Of a stretch of 6,727 bases of DNA, positions 5,680 through 6,727 are shown one piece after another. Origin of the DNA: Dehalococcoidia bacterium (GTDB taxonomy: Bacteria > Chloroflexota > Dehalococcoidia > Dehalococcoidales > DAOWJC01). Where the stretch lies: assembly GCA_030640595.1 (NCBI GenBank), contig DAOWJC010000116.1:1-6727 (forward strand), written 5' to 3'. The position numbers and the translations under genes are program-made. The notes under the pieces were generated by a model. It had not been told where the DNA came from, did not search any database, and saw only the letters and a list, made by a program, of their open reading frames with translations. Every line of letters begins with the position of its first letter. The first letter of the stretch is position 1.

Positions 5680-6727
5680 TTACTCTGATGGTTTTCCCTT
5701 TTCAGCTTGCTGAGCAGTAGCAACAATAAACTCTTCCACCATCCGGTGAGCTTCGTCATCTGTATACTGGATGGGTGGTGATTTCATAAAGTAGGCTGAG
5801 GGGGCTACCAGTGCCCCCTTCAATCCCCGGTCTAGGGCAAGCTTACAGCACCTGATAGCATCAATAACCACCCCGGCTGAGTTAGGGCTATCCCATACCT
5901 CAAGTTTTAACTCCAGGTTCAGAGGAACATCGCCAAAGGTTTGCCCTTCCATCCTAATATGGCAAAACTTGCGGTCAGTCAGCCAGGGGACATAATCACT
6001 GGGACCGACATGGATATTATCGGGGTCAAGCTTATAATCTAGCTGAGAGGTAACCGAGGTGGTTTTGGATATCTTCTTCGACTCGAGGCGTTCCCGTTCT
6101 AGCATATTATAAAAGTCAGTGTTACCGCCAAAGTTCAATTGATAGGTTCGCTCCAGCCTAACTCCGCGGTCTCTAAACAGCCTGGTAAGCACACGATGGA
6201 CAATAGTGGCTCCCACCTGAGATTTAATATCATCACCAATAATCGGAAGCCCCCTCTCGGTGAAACGCTCCTGCCAGTATTTCTCTCGGGCAATGAAAAC
6301 TGGGATACAGTTAATAAAGCCGCAGCCAGCCGTCAGCACCTGCTCAATATACCATTTGGTTGCCTCTTCACTACCAACCGGCAGGTAATTAATCACCACG
6401 TCGGTTTGGCTTTCCTTGAGGATTTTAATTATATCAGCCGTTGAGCCCGGTGCTTTCTGTATTATCTGAGATAGATACTTGCCCAGCCCATCATGGGTCA
6501 TGCCCCGCTGGACTTTAACGCCTGTAGTCGGCACGTCGCAAAACTTGAAGGTATTATTGGGTCGAGTAAAAATTGCTTTCGCCAAGTCCTTGCCAACCTT
6601 GTTCTTATCAATATCAATGGCAGCTACAAAATTGATATCGCTTATATGGTATCCCCCCAGATTAACATGCATAAGTCCAGGCACTAATTCAGTCTCTTTC
6701 GCCTTCTTGTAGTAGTGAACACCCTGA
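5680..6727 (-). CDS. ino1: Inositol-3-phosphate synthase (5' end outside window)
   Basis: This NAD-dependent cytoplasmic enzyme converts glucose 6-phosphate to inositol 3-phosphate, the entry to inositol lipids. The frame stays open to the right edge. Upstream of the GTG at 6682-6684 it reads [14 protein letters not shown], matching the region before VPGLMHV in mycobacterial Ino1, so that GTG is an internal Val and the start plus the NAD-binding glycine loop lie outside. Counting that Val as 1, key motifs are NNTFKF (43-48), YLPVGSEEA (100-108), [11 protein letters not shown] (150-160), NFGGNTDF (184-191), [11 protein letters not shown] (198-208), GDVPLNLE (251-258), [10 protein letters not shown] (262-271) and AYFMKSPP (297-304). 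Asp152, Lys239, Asp265 and Lys301 align with residues I recall as catalytic or metal/substrate-binding in the mycobacterial enzyme (197, 284, 310, 346). The gene ends in TAA at 5680-5682 and is the first visible gene of the lipid cluster. It is the short prokaryotic type, much closer to actinobacterial Ino1 than to the eukaryotic form. Confidence 0.95.
   Translation of the reverse strand, partial: QGVHYYKKAKETELVPGLMHVNLGGYHISDINFVAAIDIDKNKVGKDLAKAIFTRPNNTFKFCDVPTTGVKVQRGMTHDGLGKYLSQIIQKAPGSTADIIKILKESQTDVVINYLPVGSEEATKWYIEQVLTAGCGFINCIPVFIAREKYWQERFTERGLPIIGDDIKSQVGATIVHRVLTRLFRDRGVRLERTYQLNFGGNTDFYNMLERERLESKKISKTTSVTSQLDYKLDPDNIHVGPSDYVPWLTDRKFCHIRMEGQTFGDVPLNLELKLEVWDSPNSAGVVIDAIRCCKLALDRGLKGALVAPSAYFMKSPPIQYTDDEAHRMVEEFIVATAQQAEKGKPSE

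Noticed and set aside
6682..6684. GTG as the start codon of the inositol-3-phosphate synthase gene
   Set aside because: The frame continues to the window edge and the upstream residues [14 protein letters not shown] match the family, so this codon is internal.
6719..6727. Third copy of the repeat core (acaccctga)
   Set aside because: Only nine bases match and they are codons for the conserved QGV of Ino1, so this is coincidence.

Overview
The window looks like a chromosomal segment of a Chloroflexota-type bacterium, possibly Dehalococcoidia. This is an inference from gene content, moderate base composition and protein resemblance, and nothing here proves the taxon. It combines ordinary housekeeping genes (lysine and purine biosynthesis) with an inositol-phospholipid gene set best known from Actinobacteria.

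Layout from left to right: (1) The 3' half of a dapA-type gene runs on the + strand and ends at 470. (2) A 168-base convergent gap holds small repeats and one copy of a 21-bp repeat. (3) A 586-residue protein on the - strand (639-2399) matches no named family I recognise, but its C-terminal half carries a clear PD-(D/E)XK nuclease signature. (4) Four more - strand genes follow: purA, a CDP-alcohol phosphatidyltransferase, a PimA-like GT4 glycosyltransferase, and an Ino1-type inositol-3-phosphate synthase cut off by the right window edge. Gaps along the direction of transcription are 29, 17, 61 and 65 bases, so all five - strand genes could share a transcript.

The three right-hand genes form a plausible pathway. 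Ino1 makes inositol phosphate from glucose 6-phosphate. The CDP-alcohol enzyme would attach it to diacylglycerol to give phosphatidylinositol phosphate. After dephosphorylation, the PimA-like enzyme would add mannose. PurA is an unrelated purine gene downstream.

The most interesting part is the nuclease-like gene. It is more AT-rich than its neighbours and is bracketed by two direct copies of a 21-bp sequence (489-509 and 2454-2474, 19 of 21 identical). The right copy contains the last two codons and stop of purA. The left copy keeps a stop at the same position and would give a purA ending of Ile-Phe instead of Ile-Leu. Removing the segment between the copies leaves dapA and purA convergent with about 29 bases between their stop codons. 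This fits a single-gene genomic islet inserted at the 3' end of purA by a duplication-forming event, with no integrase inside it.
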